Positions 18,741 through 28,075 of a stretch of DNA of 64,000 nucleotides are shown here, in pieces; positions within the stretch are counted from its first letter, which is position 1; each line of letters begins with the position of its first letter. The notes beneath the pieces were generated by a model, which worked only from the letters and a program-made list of their open reading frames with translations, did no database searches and had not been told where the DNA came from. Source of the stretch: Laspinema palackyanum D2c. Lineage in GTDB: Bacteria > Cyanobacteriota > Cyanobacteriia > Cyanobacteriales > Laspinemataceae. The stretch is taken from assembly GCF_025370875.1 (NCBI RefSeq), contig NZ_JAMXFD010000003.1:56684-120683 (forward strand), read 5' to 3'. The translations under genes and the position numbers were made by a program.

Positions 18741-20120
18741 GTGAATCATTCAATGCAGGATCGGTTACTCTCAGCGATCGCCCCTTACCGCGATCGCGTC
18801 GATTATTTAGAAATTCGCATGGAACAAAGCGAATCCACGGCGATCGCGTTTCGCGGCGATCGCCTTGATGCGGTGAATCGCAATTTTTCCCTTGCTGGTG
18901 GGGTCCGCGCCTGTCATAAGGGGGGGTGGAGTTTCGTCACGTTTAATGGGTTGGACGAGTTGGGCGATCGCCTGGAAGAAGCGATTTCCCAAGCTAAATT
19001 AATCGGTTCAGATACCACTCAGTTGGCTGATATTAAACCCATTCAGGATTATGTCGCGGAGTCCTTACTCCGGGACCCTCGTGGGGTCTCCCTGGCAGAA
19101 AAGCGGCAAATGGTGGAACAGTATAATCAGCTTTTGCTGGATTTTGACCCAAGGATTCAAACCACCAGTTCCAGTTATCGCGATCGCTTTGGGATTACCT
19201 ATTTTGTCAATTCCACCGGGACCTGTATTGCTCAAGAACGTCTGGATGTTTCCGGCGGTTTTGGGGCGATCGCCAGGGGGGAAGGCGGTTTAGTGCGCCA
19301 AGGGTATGAATCGGTGCATTCGCGATCGGATTATGATGCCTTCACCGGCATTGAAAATCGGGTTCGCAGTGCCGCAGAACGGGCAATTCGCCAGTTAGAA
19401 GCCAAATCTGTTAAAGGTGGGCAATATACTGTTGTTCTTGATCCCTATCTCGCCGGAGTTTTCATTCATGAAGCATTCGGTCATTTGTCTGAGGCGGATT
19501 TTGTCTATGAAAATCCGCAAATGCAGGAAGTGCTGCAACTCGGTAAACCCTTGGGAATTTCTCAATTAAATGTGGTGGATGATGCCACAATTCCGAACTT
19601 ACCGGGTTCAATGAAATACGATGATGAAGGCGTTGAGGGTCAACGGAAATATTTAATCAAGGATGGCGTTTTGACTCAGCGTTTGCACAACCGAGAAACT
19701 GCGGGCAAAATGCATGAAAAACCCACGGGAAATGCTCGCGCCCTCAGTGCCACCTACGCCCCCATTGTGCGGATGACCAATACCGCCATTGAAGCGGGAG
19801 ATTGCTCCTTTGAGGACATGATTGCCAATATCGATGAAGGGGTTTATGCAGTCCGGATGCTTGGGGGTCAAACGAATGGCGAAATGTTTACTTTTGCAGC
19901 AGCAGAAGGGTACATGATTCGCGATGGAAAAATTGCGGAACCCGTGAGTGATGTGACGCTTTCGGGGAATGTGTTTCAAACTTTGAAGGATATTCAGGCG
20001 ATCGGTTCTGATTCGGTTTATCTAAATGGGGGATGTGGTAAAGGTGGACAATCTCCGTTACCCGTCAGTGTTGGGGGACCGCACATTTCTATTCAAAATG
20101 TCGTAGTTGGCGGACGATAA
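18741..20120 (+). CDS. tldD: TldD family zinc metalloprotease subunit
   Basis: The catalytic partner of TldE/PmbA. The 459-residue protein contains the zinc-binding HExxxH motif as HEAFGH at residues 243-248, followed by LSEADFVYEN. Further TldD blocks are GSMKYDDEGVEGQRKYLIKDGVL, LHNRETAGKMHEKPTGNARA, and the C-terminal GGCGKGGQSPLPVSVGGPHI. The role is proteolytic trimming of small or unstructured peptides in the cytoplasm. GTG at 18741 is used here; an ATG four codons in (18753) is equally possible, and neither has an obvious ribosome-binding site. The left-edge tldE is about 18 kb away on the opposite strand, so the pair is linked but not in one operon. Confidence 0.93.
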   Translation: MNHSMQDRLLSAIAPYRDRVDYLEIRMEQSESTAIAFRGDRLDAVNRNFSLAGGVRACHKGGWSFVTFNGLDELGDRLEEAISQAKLIGSDTTQLADIKPIQDYVAESLLRDPRGVSLAEKRQMVEQYNQLLLDFDPRIQTTSSSYRDRFGITYFVNSTGTCIAQERLDVSGGFGAIARGEGGLVRQGYESVHSRSDYDAFTGIENRVRSAAERAIRQLEAKSVKGGQYTVVLDPYLAGVFIHEAFGHLSEADFVYENPQMQEVLQLGKPLGISQLNVVDDATIPNLPGSMKYDDEGVEGQRKYLIKDGVLTQRLHNRETAGKMHEKPTGNARALSATYAPIVRMTNTAIEAGDCSFEDMIANIDEGVYAVRMLGGQTNGEMFTFAAAEGYMIRDGKIAEPVSDVTLSGNVFQTLKDIQAIGSDSVYLNGGCGKGGQSPLPVSVGGPHISIQNVVVGGR

Positions 20121-20406
20121 TCCTCCGCACTTGATACTAGGAGCAGAAACCGGGTTTCTAACCTCTCCAGGAAATTATTCAACGTAAATTCACCTACTAA
20201 TCGAGGGCGATCGCAGGAAATAGCGATCCCCTCAATTTTTTGTAAATTTTTATAAATTTGGGTCAACTAGAACCCCCATTTTCTAAAAAATATGCTTTCA
20301 TCTCTTAAATGATTAGGCTTGATTTAAAATTTTTGGTTTATCACAAAAGTGAAGCCGTAAAAATTACTTATCCTCGAACCCATAATAAATAATTGGGAGA
20401 ACTATC

Positions 20407-23400
20407 ATGATGGAAACTTTGGCGAAACCTACTCTTAAACAGCCCTCGATTCATACCCTCGTCTTGATTGATTCGGGAGTACCAGAATGGCAAGAATTAG
20501 CTGTTGCCACGGTTGCGGGAACAGAGGCGATCGCCCTCGAAACAGAACAAGACGGAATTGAGCAGATTTCCGCTATTTTAGCCGCGAGAAAGGGATTGCA
20601 TACCCTGCATATTGTCTCTCATGGTAGTGCTGCCAGTCTGCAACTCGGCAACGGGTATCTCACTTTAAAAAATTTAAGTTTTTATGGGGATTTGTTGCAG
20701 CAGTGGAGTGATGCTTTTTCCCCGGATGTCTCTCCCTCCTTGCTCCTTTATGGGTGCGAAGTGGCAGCAGGCGATCGGGGAGAACAATTCATCCAAAAAC
20801 TCAGCCAATTAACCGGAATAACCGTTGCCGCTTCTAACAGCAAAACCGGCAGTAGTACCCGAGGCGGAAATTGGAACTTTGAAGTCAAAACGGGCAAAAT
20901 AGACAGTGTTTTAGCCTTCCCTGCCGAAACCCTAGAAAATTATCCCTCTATTTTGGCAACCTTTACTGTTACCAACACCAATGACATCGGTGTAGGCTCT
21001 TTTCGACAAGCGATTTTAGATGCCAATGCCAATTCAGATACTGATACCATAACCTTTAATATTAGCGGAAATGGTGTGCAGACAATACAGCCTTTATCAC
21101 CTTTTCCAATCATCACGAATTCTGTCATTATCGATGCCACCACTCAATCCGGATATACGGGGACTCCCCTGATTGAAATTGATGGAACAAATGTAGGCGG
21201 ATTAGATGGCGGGGTTTTACAGATTACCGCTGGAAACAGTACCGTTCGCGGATTTGTGATTAATCGGGCGGGATTTAGTAATGCCGCTATTCTAATCCGG
21301 GAAAATGGGAATAATTTGATTGAGAACAATTACCTGGGAACCGATGCCACAGGAACGGGTTTATTGGAACGTAGCGGTTCCGGTATTTTTATTCGAGAAT
21401 CGGCTAATAATAGGATTCAAAATAACCTGATCTCGGGGAATAATAATACTTCTTCTGTGGGAATTGATATTGAAGGCAACCGGGCGAGTGGAAACCAGAT
21501 TTTAGGGAATTTTATCGGAACCAATGTCACCGGGACTCAAGATTTAGGTAACAGAGGCAGTGGTATCGTCATTCGGAATGCGCCCAATAATCGGATTGGG
21601 GGCACAACTGTCAATGCCCGCAACATTATTTCGGGTAATGGCTTTTATGGAATTGAAATTAGTGGCAATGAGGCGAATGATAATCAAATCTTAGGCAATT
21701 TTATTGGCACCGATGTTACGGGGGAAATTTCCTTCAGAAATGCGTTTTATGGGATTGGGATATCCGGGGGCTCCAGGACTCTAATCGGCGGGGATTCTGC
21801 TGACGCTCGAAATGTTATTTCGGGGAATGGTTCTTCGGGAATTTATGTTCGTGAAACGAGCGGACTTCATTCAATACTGGGCAATTATATTGGCACTAAT
21901 TCTCAAGGAGACAAAGCTGTAGAAAATGGTGGATTAGCCGGAGTGCGGATTGAGGGTGCGAATAATATTATTCAAAATAACTTAATCTCTGGAAATAGAG
22001 CCGATGGGATTCAAATCAGTGGCAGCAGTGCCAATGATAATCGAGTGACGGGAAATTTAATCGGCACCGATTTCACAGGGAATGTAGCACTGGCGAATGG
22101 CGAAGCGGGCGTTGTGATCGCTCAACGTGCAACAGGGAATCAGATTGGCGGTACAACTGAAGGCGATCGCAATATTATTTCTGGCAATCAATCAACCGGT
22201 GTTAGCGTTCAAATAAATGCCACCAATAATCAAGTTATAGGCAATTTCATTGGCACTAATATTACGGGACAATCTGCCCTTAGCAATGGGATTGGTCTCT
22301 ATATTATAGCGGCAGCAAACACTACAATTGGCGGGTTAGAACCCGGTTCTGGTAATCTAATTTCCGGAAATCGCTCCGATGGAATTGATTTAGGTTTGGC
22401 CTCTTCGGATACCCTGATTGCCGGAAATTATATCGGCACTGATGTTACAGGCACTTTGGCGATCGGCAATGGTCGGCATGGAATTTTTAGTGATGCTTTC
22501 CCTCGCAACACGATCATCGGTGGGACGACGCCAAATGCCCGTAATCTGATTTCAGGAAATAGCCGTGATGGACTTTACCTCGATGCCAGTAATAACCGAG
22601 TCTTAGGTAACTTTATAGGCACTCAAATTGATGGAATTAGCCCCCTAGGAAATGCTGATGATGGCATTAAGCTGGTTTCCCTGACGGGTAATAGCCTCAT
22701 TGGGGGAACAGCTACGGGAGAGGCCAATCGAATTGGCTTTAATGGAAGGGCGGGAATTCAGGTTAGTGTGGGTACAAATAACGGAATTTTATCCAATGCT
22801 ATCTTTTCCAACGGTCGCTTAGGCATCGATTTAGTCGGTCCTGCTAGTAACCTTGCCGGGACAACAGCCAATGATGAAGGCGATGCAGATACAGGGACTA
22901 ATAATCTTCAAAATTTTCCCGTCATCACTTCAGCGATTTCTGATGGAACAACTACCACAATTTTGGGGACGCTCAACAGCACCGCTAACACTGAATTTCG
23001 CCTGGAATTTTTCGCCAATCGAGCTTTAGACCCCTCGGAATTTGGCGAAGGGGAAAGATTTATTGGGTTTGCCACGGTTACCACCGATGCTACGGGTAAT
23101 GTTAGCTTTACGGAAACCTTTCCCAATGCAGTTCCTGCTAATGAATTTATCACCGCTACCGCAACAGACCCCAATAACAACACTTCGGAATTTTCTGGGG
23201 GTCAAGTGGTGATTGCACCTAGTTTCACCCTGGAAGATATTACAGTTATTGAAGGAAATTCTGATACAACTACTGCAATTTTTACGGTTACTCTGAATGC
23301 GGCACTCAACCAAGTCGCTACCGTAAATTATGCCACGGTTGATAATAGTGCGACTTCGCCGGAAGATTATACGGCAACGAGTGGCACATTACAGTTTAAT

Positions 23401-25065
23401 CCTGGGGAAACTACCAAAACGATTACGGTAGCGATCGCCCCCGATACGATTGATGAACCCGATGAACAGTTTTTTGTTAATCTTTCTAATCCCGTCAATG
23501 CCGCGATCGCAACGGACCAAGCGATCGCCACCATTACTGACGATGACGAACCCCCAACCCCAACCCCGCAACCGCAACCGCAACCGCAACCCACTCCCTC
23601 ACCTCTTTTGGAAGTGGTACGAGAACCCATCCTGCCATCAACCCTCAATCCAGATTCCAGCTTAACGGAAACACCGATACCCCCCTTAACTCCCATAGAG
23701 GTACCGGATTGCAATTGCCCGACGTTGACAGTACCAGAATTCGTGCCGTTAGCAGCAGCGATCGCCCAACCGAATGCGGTGGAAAATATCCTCATCGGGA
23801 CCGAAGAAGATGACACCTTACAAGGCAGCAGTCGCGCTGACGAAATGAACGGAGGCAGTGGCAATGATTTACTCTTTGGCAACCCGGGTGATGACAATCT
23901 TTTAGGAAGTGCCGGAGACGATACTATCCTGGGTGGAATGGGTAGCAATTTTCCCATCGGTTCCCAAGGCGATCGCGACTGGATAGAAGGGAATGCCGGG
24001 GAAGATGATCTATTTGGCAACGAAGGCAACGATACCATTTCCGGCGGATTCGGAGGCGATCGGATATGGGGTGGAAAAGACGATGATCAGATATTGGGCG
24101 ATGAGGATAGCGATACCCTCTATGGCGATTTAGGCAACGATACTCTCTACGGTGGCAAAGGCAGTGATATCCCTGTCGGTCCCTTCCTTGACGCTGATTT
24201 ACTCTTTGGGAATCGCGGGAATGACTACCTCTTCGGCAACGAAGGAAGCGATACCATTCATGCCGGAAAAGAGGATGATGTCGTGCACGGTGGCAAAGAT
24301 AATGACCTCATCTTTGGCGACATTGGCAATGATACCCTGTTGGGCGAACTCGGCGATGATACGCTGCTGGGAAATCCCAATGATGCCGCAGTGCTCGATC
24401 CCAATGGGCGAGATTTGCTCTTCGGTGGCGCTGGAAATGATTTCCTTAACGGCAACCAGGGGGATGATTCGGTATCTGGGGGTGAGGGAAACGATACCCT
24501 ACGCGGTGGCAAGGAGGATGATATTGTTGCCGCAGATCAGGGGGATGATTTAATTTTTGGCGATCGCGGCAATGATATCCTTTGCGGTGGCGATGGGGAT
24601 GACACGCTTCTCGGGGGTACCGGCATTGAGGAACCGATGGATCCTAATACGGAAAAAGATTGTCTCTCTGGGGGTGCTGGAAATGACTTCCTTTATGGCG
24701 ATCGCGGCGATGACACCCTCAATGGCGATCAGGGAGACGATACCTTATTTGGCGGTAAACAGAACGATATCCTCGCGGGAGGAGATGGGAACGATCGCCT
24801 GAGTGGGGATTTCGGCGATGATACCCTGATTGGCGGCAACGGGCGCGATCGGTTTGTACTCCAGGCGGGTTATAACCAGGACCTGATTTGGGATTTTGAA
24901 GTGGAACAGGATTTTCTGGAATTAACCGGGGATTTAACCGTGGATCAACTCTTGATTACTCAAAACGGGAACTCCACTGAGATTGCGATCGCCAGTACCG
25001 GCGAAGTTTTGGCATCCCTGATGGGAATCCCTGCCGCAGGGGTCAGCAGTATCCAGTTTCTGTAG
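20407..25065 (+). CDS. Large mosaic surface/secreted protein: DUF4347, beta-helix, Calx-beta, RTX repeats
   Basis: A 1552-residue protein with four recognisable parts. Residues about 17-165 match DUF4347 (HTLHIVSHGSAASLQLGNG, LLLYGCEVAAGDRGEQF). Residues about 180-820 form a right-handed parallel beta-helix with many turns of the type NNRIGGTTVNARNIISGNG and LGNFIGTDVTG. A Calx-beta domain (about 940-1050) includes VNYATVDNSATSPEDYTATSG and ends at TDDDEPP. A Pro/Gln linker follows, then calcium-binding RTX nonapeptides (GNDTLYGGKGSD type) at about 1125-1485, and a short C-terminal domain. It has no Sec signal; RTX proteins usually leave by type I secretion using C-terminal information. A role as a calcium-stabilised adhesin or sheath protein is inference. 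The start ATG has GGGAGA 6 bases upstream. No secretion genes are adjacent. Confidence 0.92.
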   Translation: MMETLAKPTLKQPSIHTLVLIDSGVPEWQELAVATVAGTEAIALETEQDGIEQISAILAARKGLHTLHIVSHGSAASLQLGNGYLTLKNLSFYGDLLQQWSDAFSPDVSPSLLLYGCEVAAGDRGEQFIQKLSQLTGITVAASNSKTGSSTRGGNWNFEVKTGKIDSVLAFPAETLENYPSILATFTVTNTNDIGVGSFRQAILDANANSDTDTITFNISGNGVQTIQPLSPFPIITNSVIIDATTQSGYTGTPLIEIDGTNVGGLDGGVLQITAGNSTVRGFVINRAGFSNAAILIRENGNNLIENNYLGTDATGTGLLERSGSGIFIRESANNRIQNNLISGNNNTSSVGIDIEGNRASGNQILGNFIGTNVTGTQDLGNRGSGIVIRNAPNNRIGGTTVNARNIISGNGFYGIEISGNEANDNQILGNFIGTDVTGEISFRNAFYGIGISGGSRTLIGGDSADARNVISGNGSSGIYVRETSGLHSILGNYIGTNSQGDKAVENGGLAGVRIEGANNIIQNNLISGNRADGIQISGSSANDNRVTGNLIGTDFTGNVALANGEAGVVIAQRATGNQIGGTTEGDRNIISGNQSTGVSVQINATNNQVIGNFIGTNITGQSALSNGIGLYIIAAANTTIGGLEPGSGNLISGNRSDGIDLGLASSDTLIAGNYIGTDVTGTLAIGNGRHGIFSDAFPRNTIIGGTTPNARNLISGNSRDGLYLDASNNRVLGNFIGTQIDGISPLGNADDGIKLVSLTGNSLIGGTATGEANRIGFNGRAGIQVSVGTNNGILSNAIFSNGRLGIDLVGPASNLAGTTANDEGDADTGTNNLQNFPVITSAISDGTTTTILGTLNSTANTEFRLEFFANRALDPSEFGEGERFIGFATVTTDATGNVSFTETFPNAVPANEFITATATDPNNNTSEFSGGQVVIAPSFTLEDITVIEGNSDTTTAIFTVTLNAALNQVATVNYATVDNSATSPEDYTATSGTLQFNPGETTKTITVAIAPDTIDEPDEQFFVNLSNPVNAAIATDQAIATITDDDEPPTPTPQPQPQPQPTPSPLLEVVREPILPSTLNPDSSLTETPIPPLTPIEVPDCNCPTLTVPEFVPLAAAIAQPNAVENILIGTEEDDTLQGSSRADEMNGGSGNDLLFGNPGDDNLLGSAGDDTILGGMGSNFPIGSQGDRDWIEGNAGEDDLFGNEGNDTISGGFGGDRIWGGKDDDQILGDEDSDTLYGDLGNDTLYGGKGSDIPVGPFLDADLLFGNRGNDYLFGNEGSDTIHAGKEDDVVHGGKDNDLIFGDIGNDTLLGELGDDTLLGNPNDAAVLDPNGRDLLFGGAGNDFLNGNQGDDSVSGGEGNDTLRGGKEDDIVAADQGDDLIFGDRGNDILCGGDGDDTLLGGTGIEEPMDPNTEKDCLSGGAGNDFLYGDRGDDTLNGDQGDDTLFGGKQNDILAGGDGNDRLSGDFGDDTLIGGNGRDRFVLQAGYNQDLIWDFEVEQDFLELTGDLTVDQLLITQNGNSTEIAIASTGEVLASLMGIPAAGVSSIQFL

Positions 25066-25112
25066 AGTGGCTGTCAGGACCCTTGAGGGAAATAGAATAT
25101 CTCCAACAGAAA

Positions 25113-25155
25113 TGGGAGCATCCTCCTAGCTGTTCAAGTCCCTGAGATGCTCCCA
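25113..25155 (+). terminator. Hairpin after the RTX-protein gene
   Basis: Ten-bp perfect arms (TGGGAGCATC / GATGCTCCCA, 25113-25122 and 25146-25155) with a 23-nt loop, 48 bases past the stop codon and followed by a pyrimidine-rich stretch. It likely ends that transcript. Confidence 0.55.
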
Positions 25156-25231
25156 CTTCTTAAAATATTGCAAAGCTGATATCTAATCTTGAGCAGAACC
25201 CCCAACTCTGAGATTAGACCCTTAAACTACG

Positions 25232-25259
25232 ATAGAGACGCGAAATGAGGCGTCTCTAT
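25232..25259 (-). terminator. Hairpin after the 51-residue gene
   Basis: Ten-bp perfect arms (ATAGAGACGC / GCGTCTCTAT) with an 8-nt loop. It lies about 50 bases past the stop codon of the small minus-strand gene at 25310 and between two convergent genes. Confidence 0.6.
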
Positions 25260-25309
25260 ATCTAGTCTGTATTCGGGGTTTTATCAACGGGATTCCTTAT
25301 AATCAGGCA

Positions 25310-25465
25310 TTAGCTGAAATAGTTGGCTTCGGCTTCAAGCATCCGAATCAAGCTTTCATCCCCTTTCTGTCTAGCCATTTCCAGGCGATACTGTAGCTTC
25401 TGGCGGATAGTTGCCCGATGCATGGCTGCGGCTTGTTTCAAGGTTTCATGACTAATTTTGTTCAT
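25310..25465 (-). CDS. Small helical cyanobacterial protein (51 aa)
   Basis: This gene is shorter than common ORF cut-offs. Read leftward from ATG at 25465 it gives 51 residues: MNKISHETLKQAAAMHRATI, then RQKLQYRLEMARQKGD, then ESLIRMLEAEANYFS and a TAA stop. The composition is that of a compact charged helical hairpin (R-L-E-x-A-R-x-x-G-D-E-x-L-I-R-x-L-E-A-E). It has its own upstream region and a terminator-like hairpin downstream. It is reminiscent of small cyanobacterial regulators such as the PII-interacting protein PirA, but I cannot confirm that from memory and leave it unnamed. It converges with the RTX-protein gene. Confidence 0.65.
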   Translation of the reverse strand: MNKISHETLKQAAAMHRATIRQKLQYRLEMARQKGDESLIRMLEAEANYFS

Positions 25466-25846
25466 GGTGGACTTTTTCCGTTTTTAATTCGTGTATTTTC
25501 CCTTACTTCCAAAATAACACTTAAAATCAGGAATAGTATCAAAATTTACCAAAATTTTAATAATCATCTCCGATTCATGCTCCCGATCCTGACAAGGGAC
25601 AAGGGACAAGGGAGGGGTAGGTTTTTATAACTAGCCTTCTCTGGTCCCCTTTCCGGTATCTTGAGGAGGGTTCGGATAAACTTCTTAGTTTGTAGTAACG
25701 ACTTCAGTCGTTTCCGGGCATTAACCTCCTGGAGTAACCCGAGACTCTGCCAACGCCAACAGGCGATCGCCACCCCCCATCAGAAAGAAACGACAGCAAA
25801 TCGGGACGTTGAACATCCTCCCTATCCTCCCCATCTCCCCTATCCC
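25466..25846. other. Intergenic region with repeat copies before the SAM hydrolase gene
   Basis: An AT-rich stretch upstream of the 51-residue gene is followed by degraded copies of the CGACTTCAGTCG family. One is at about 25691-25717 (GTAGTAACGACTTCAGTCGT). A decayed partner ends GGGACGTTGAAC at about 25801-25814. An open frame continues upstream of the SAM hydrolase through these repeats, but it is repeat-derived and not a real N-terminus. Confidence 0.7.
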
Positions 25847-26623
25847 ATGCTTACCCTCTTAACCGATTTTGGTTCCCATGATGTCTATGTCGGCGTGATG
25901 AAGGGCGTCATCGCCTGTATGAATCCCGGGGTCACCATTGTGGACCTCACCCATGAGATTCCTCCCCAGGATGTCGCTGCTGCGCGTTTTTGTCTGATGA
26001 ATGCTTATCCCTATTTCCCCCAGGGGACGGTTCATGTCGCCGTTGTGGATCCCGGTGTCGGCAGTGCAAGACGGGCGATCGCCCTTCAACTCCCGCACTC
26101 CATCTTGGTAGGACCTGATAACGGGTTATTCTCTGGGATACTTACTCCAGAAAACCCCATTCTCGCGGCAGTGGAACTGAGCAATTCTGACTACTGGCGC
26201 ACCCCTGCTCCGAGTACCACATTTCATGGGCGAGATATTTTTGCTCCCGTAGGTGCTCATTTGACTAAAGGAGTGCCTTTAGAGGATCTAGGACCCAGGA
26301 TTGATCCCCAGACTTTAGTCACCCTGGATCTGCCACAATGTCAGTGGCAAAACCAGGAAATCGCCGGTTGTATCCAATATATCGATTGCTTTGGTAACCT
26401 GATCACGAACATTCCTAGCACTTGGGTGATGGAAAAACTCGGGTCAGTTGGAGTGGGCGATCGCATGATCCCCGGGGGAAATACTTACAGTGATGCGCCC
26501 AGAGGAGGTGCGATCGCCCTCGTCGGTTCTCACAGTTGGGTAGAAATTGCCATCAATGGCGGCAATGCGGCGGATACATTCCAACTTGCCGTTGGTGCAA
26601 CGGTGAGGGTGAGGTTGAGCTAA
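25847..26623 (+). CDS. SAM hydroxide adenosyltransferase (DUF62, fluorinase-related)
   Basis: A 258-residue enzyme of the family that cleaves S-adenosylmethionine with water or hydroxide to adenosine and methionine. Halogenases such as fluorinase are rare relatives. Family motifs are MLTLLTDFGSHDVYVGVMKG at the start, VAVVDPGVGSARRAI, GPDNGLFSG, and TFHGRDIFAPVGAHL in the substrate region. The D-R-H residues typical of the hydrolase type (LTDFGS, HGRDIFAP) are present, so hydrolysis rather than halogenation is the sensible reading. The true start is ATG at 25847. The open frame upstream runs through repeat sequence. It is a stand-alone gene. Confidence 0.92.
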   Translation: MLTLLTDFGSHDVYVGVMKGVIACMNPGVTIVDLTHEIPPQDVAAARFCLMNAYPYFPQGTVHVAVVDPGVGSARRAIALQLPHSILVGPDNGLFSGILTPENPILAAVELSNSDYWRTPAPSTTFHGRDIFAPVGAHLTKGVPLEDLGPRIDPQTLVTLDLPQCQWQNQEIAGCIQYIDCFGNLITNIPSTWVMEKLGSVGVGDRMIPGGNTYSDAPRGGAIALVGSHSWVEIAINGGNAADTFQLAVGATVRVRLS

Positions 26624-26683
26624 AGGATCAGGATGGGTTGTTGAAAAGGGCGATCGCCAACCCTCAACTGTCGGCAAATTGGT

Positions 26684-27316
26684 CTAATAACTGAAAAACC
26701 ACAGGAGATAATTATCAATCAACTCAAAATGCTCGGGATCTTCTTTGGTCACATCTAAATCAATTAAAGGCAAGATAAACTGGCGGCGATCGCTCGTTCG
26801 TTCCACCTTCACCATAATCCCCTCTGTACCCACATCACAAAACTGAACCAAGCTAAAGGTATCCACATAAGAAGGCTTGTGTTTTTTCAGATTTTCATAT
26901 TCTTTTTTGCTCTTGCCGCCACTCACATACTCTTCTTCCCAGTCAAACTCTCCATTTCCTGTCAGATTATAAGGGGGTTTAATCCGAGCTTTCAAAAATT
27001 GTAAATATCGGTTTAAATTTTCTTCATTGACCTCTAAATTAGGACTCCCTAAAATTTCTTGTAATTCTAGTTCAAACTCATCCTCATCAAAAATATCTTC
27101 TAAAAATAAATCATCCTCATCCTCATCCTCATCATCTAGTAATAACTCTTCTATCTGGCTCATCCGTTTGACTAAATCAAGGATTCTCTGAGGATTGATA
27201 GGAATTTCCCCCCGTTCCATGAGCCGGGGGCCAAATACCCCTTCATCAATTTCTATAATTTTCGGGACCGAGGGGGATGAGGCGCTTTGTTTCGGAGGTT
27301 TTTTTGATTTAGTCAT
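26684..27316 (-). CDS. Acidic conserved protein of unknown function
   Basis: A 210-residue cytoplasmic protein. The N-terminal 25 residues are basic and Ser/Pro-rich. A strongly acidic segment (LLLDDEDEDEDDLFLEDIFD) lies near residues 58-77. The C-terminal half is a more ordered domain with IKPPYNLTGNGEFDWEEEYV, KPSYVDTFSLVQF and RRQFILPLIDLDV. The C-terminal half resembles a set of cyanobacterial proteins sometimes labelled calcium-binding because of their acidic stretches, but I cannot assign a function. It is convergent with the SAM hydrolase gene and divergent from the DUF2301 gene, 99 bases away. Confidence 0.75.
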   Translation of the reverse strand: MTKSKKPPKQSASSPSVPKIIEIDEGVFGPRLMERGEIPINPQRILDLVKRMSQIEELLLDDEDEDEDDLFLEDIFDEDEFELELQEILGSPNLEVNEENLNRYLQFLKARIKPPYNLTGNGEFDWEEEYVSGGKSKKEYENLKKHKPSYVDTFSLVQFCDVGTEGIMVKVERTSDRRQFILPLIDLDVTKEDPEHFELIDNYLLWFFSY

Positions 27317-27415
27317 ATTTAAATCGGATCAGGGTCGGGTCAGTCATCAAATCGGTCATAATCTAAAGTGTATCTCGAACACCCATTATCTTGGAGTAGA
27401 TCGGTCAAATTCATC

Positions 27416-28075
27416 ATGACTCAAGCTAATTCTATGGAATCTCCAGTCTATCAAGGGCAGTTTGGGGAATTTAGCATTACCCCCAGCGATCGCCAATCTG
27501 TTATCATCTATCGCAGTGGCTTGATGGTAGCCGCCCTCAGTTTCGCCATTGCCACAGTTCTCCTCTTTTGGCAAGGAACTACTCCCAATGTCCTCACCAG
27601 TCTGAGCGTACTCTATGCCTGTTTCTGTCTTGCCCTCGGCGTCAGCTTACTGACGATTCACATTTATCTGCAAGTCCTCCATCGCTTCCTTCAAGTCTGT
27701 TGGGCGACTGGGGCCGTCACTGCATTAACGGTGATTTTTACTCGCCCTGACCCTTTCGTAGTCACAGTTTATCACGAGGCGATCGCCCTCGTCGGTATCG
27801 GATTTACCTTTGTGGCATTAACTGGCATTTATTTTAAAGAAGCCTTTTGTTTCAATCGCCTAGAAACTAAATTGCTCACCCCCTTAGTTCCCCTGCTAAT
27901 TTTAGGTCACCTCTCAGGTTTATTAACTCCCTCAATGGAAAAAATCCTATTAGCCCTGTGGGCCATTCTCTTTCTAATCTTTGCCTTGCGAAAAGCGGGC
28001 CAAGACATTCCGTCAGATATTGGAGATAAAAGTGTTTTTGCCTACCTCAAGGAACAGCAAAAAGCGCAGCCTTAA
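27416..28075 (+). CDS. DUF2301 integral membrane protein
   Basis: A 219-residue membrane protein with about seven hydrophobic segments beginning near residue 33 (SGLMVAALSFAIATVLLFW). The block IYFKEAFCFNRLETKLLTPLVPLLILGHLSGL is characteristic of the DUF2301 family, found mainly in cyanobacteria and with no known function. I chose ATG at 27416 (MTQANSMESPVYQGQFGEF). An upstream in-frame start at 27368 would add 16 residues that overlap the divergent promoter region. The N-terminus is soluble. Confidence 0.85.
   Translation: MTQANSMESPVYQGQFGEFSITPSDRQSVIIYRSGLMVAALSFAIATVLLFWQGTTPNVLTSLSVLYACFCLALGVSLLTIHIYLQVLHRFLQVCWATGAVTALTVIFTRPDPFVVTVYHEAIALVGIGFTFVALTGIYFKEAFCFNRLETKLLTPLVPLLILGHLSGLLTPSMEKILLALWAILFLIFALRKAGQDIPSDIGDKSVFAYLKEQQKAQP

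Noticed and set aside
18550..18744. 64-codon plus-strand frame in the pdhB/tldD intergenic region
   Set aside because: It covers an inverted repeat, lacks a ribosome-binding site and overlaps the tldD start; composition is not protein-like.
23367..24038. 223-codon minus-strand frame inside the RTX-protein gene
   Set aside because: Shadow of the Calx-beta and Pro/Gln linker part of a well-supported plus-strand gene.
25661..25846. N-terminal extension of the SAM hydroxide adenosyltransferase
   Set aside because: The upstream part of the frame passes through dispersed repeat sequence; the family start is MLTLLTDFG at 25847.
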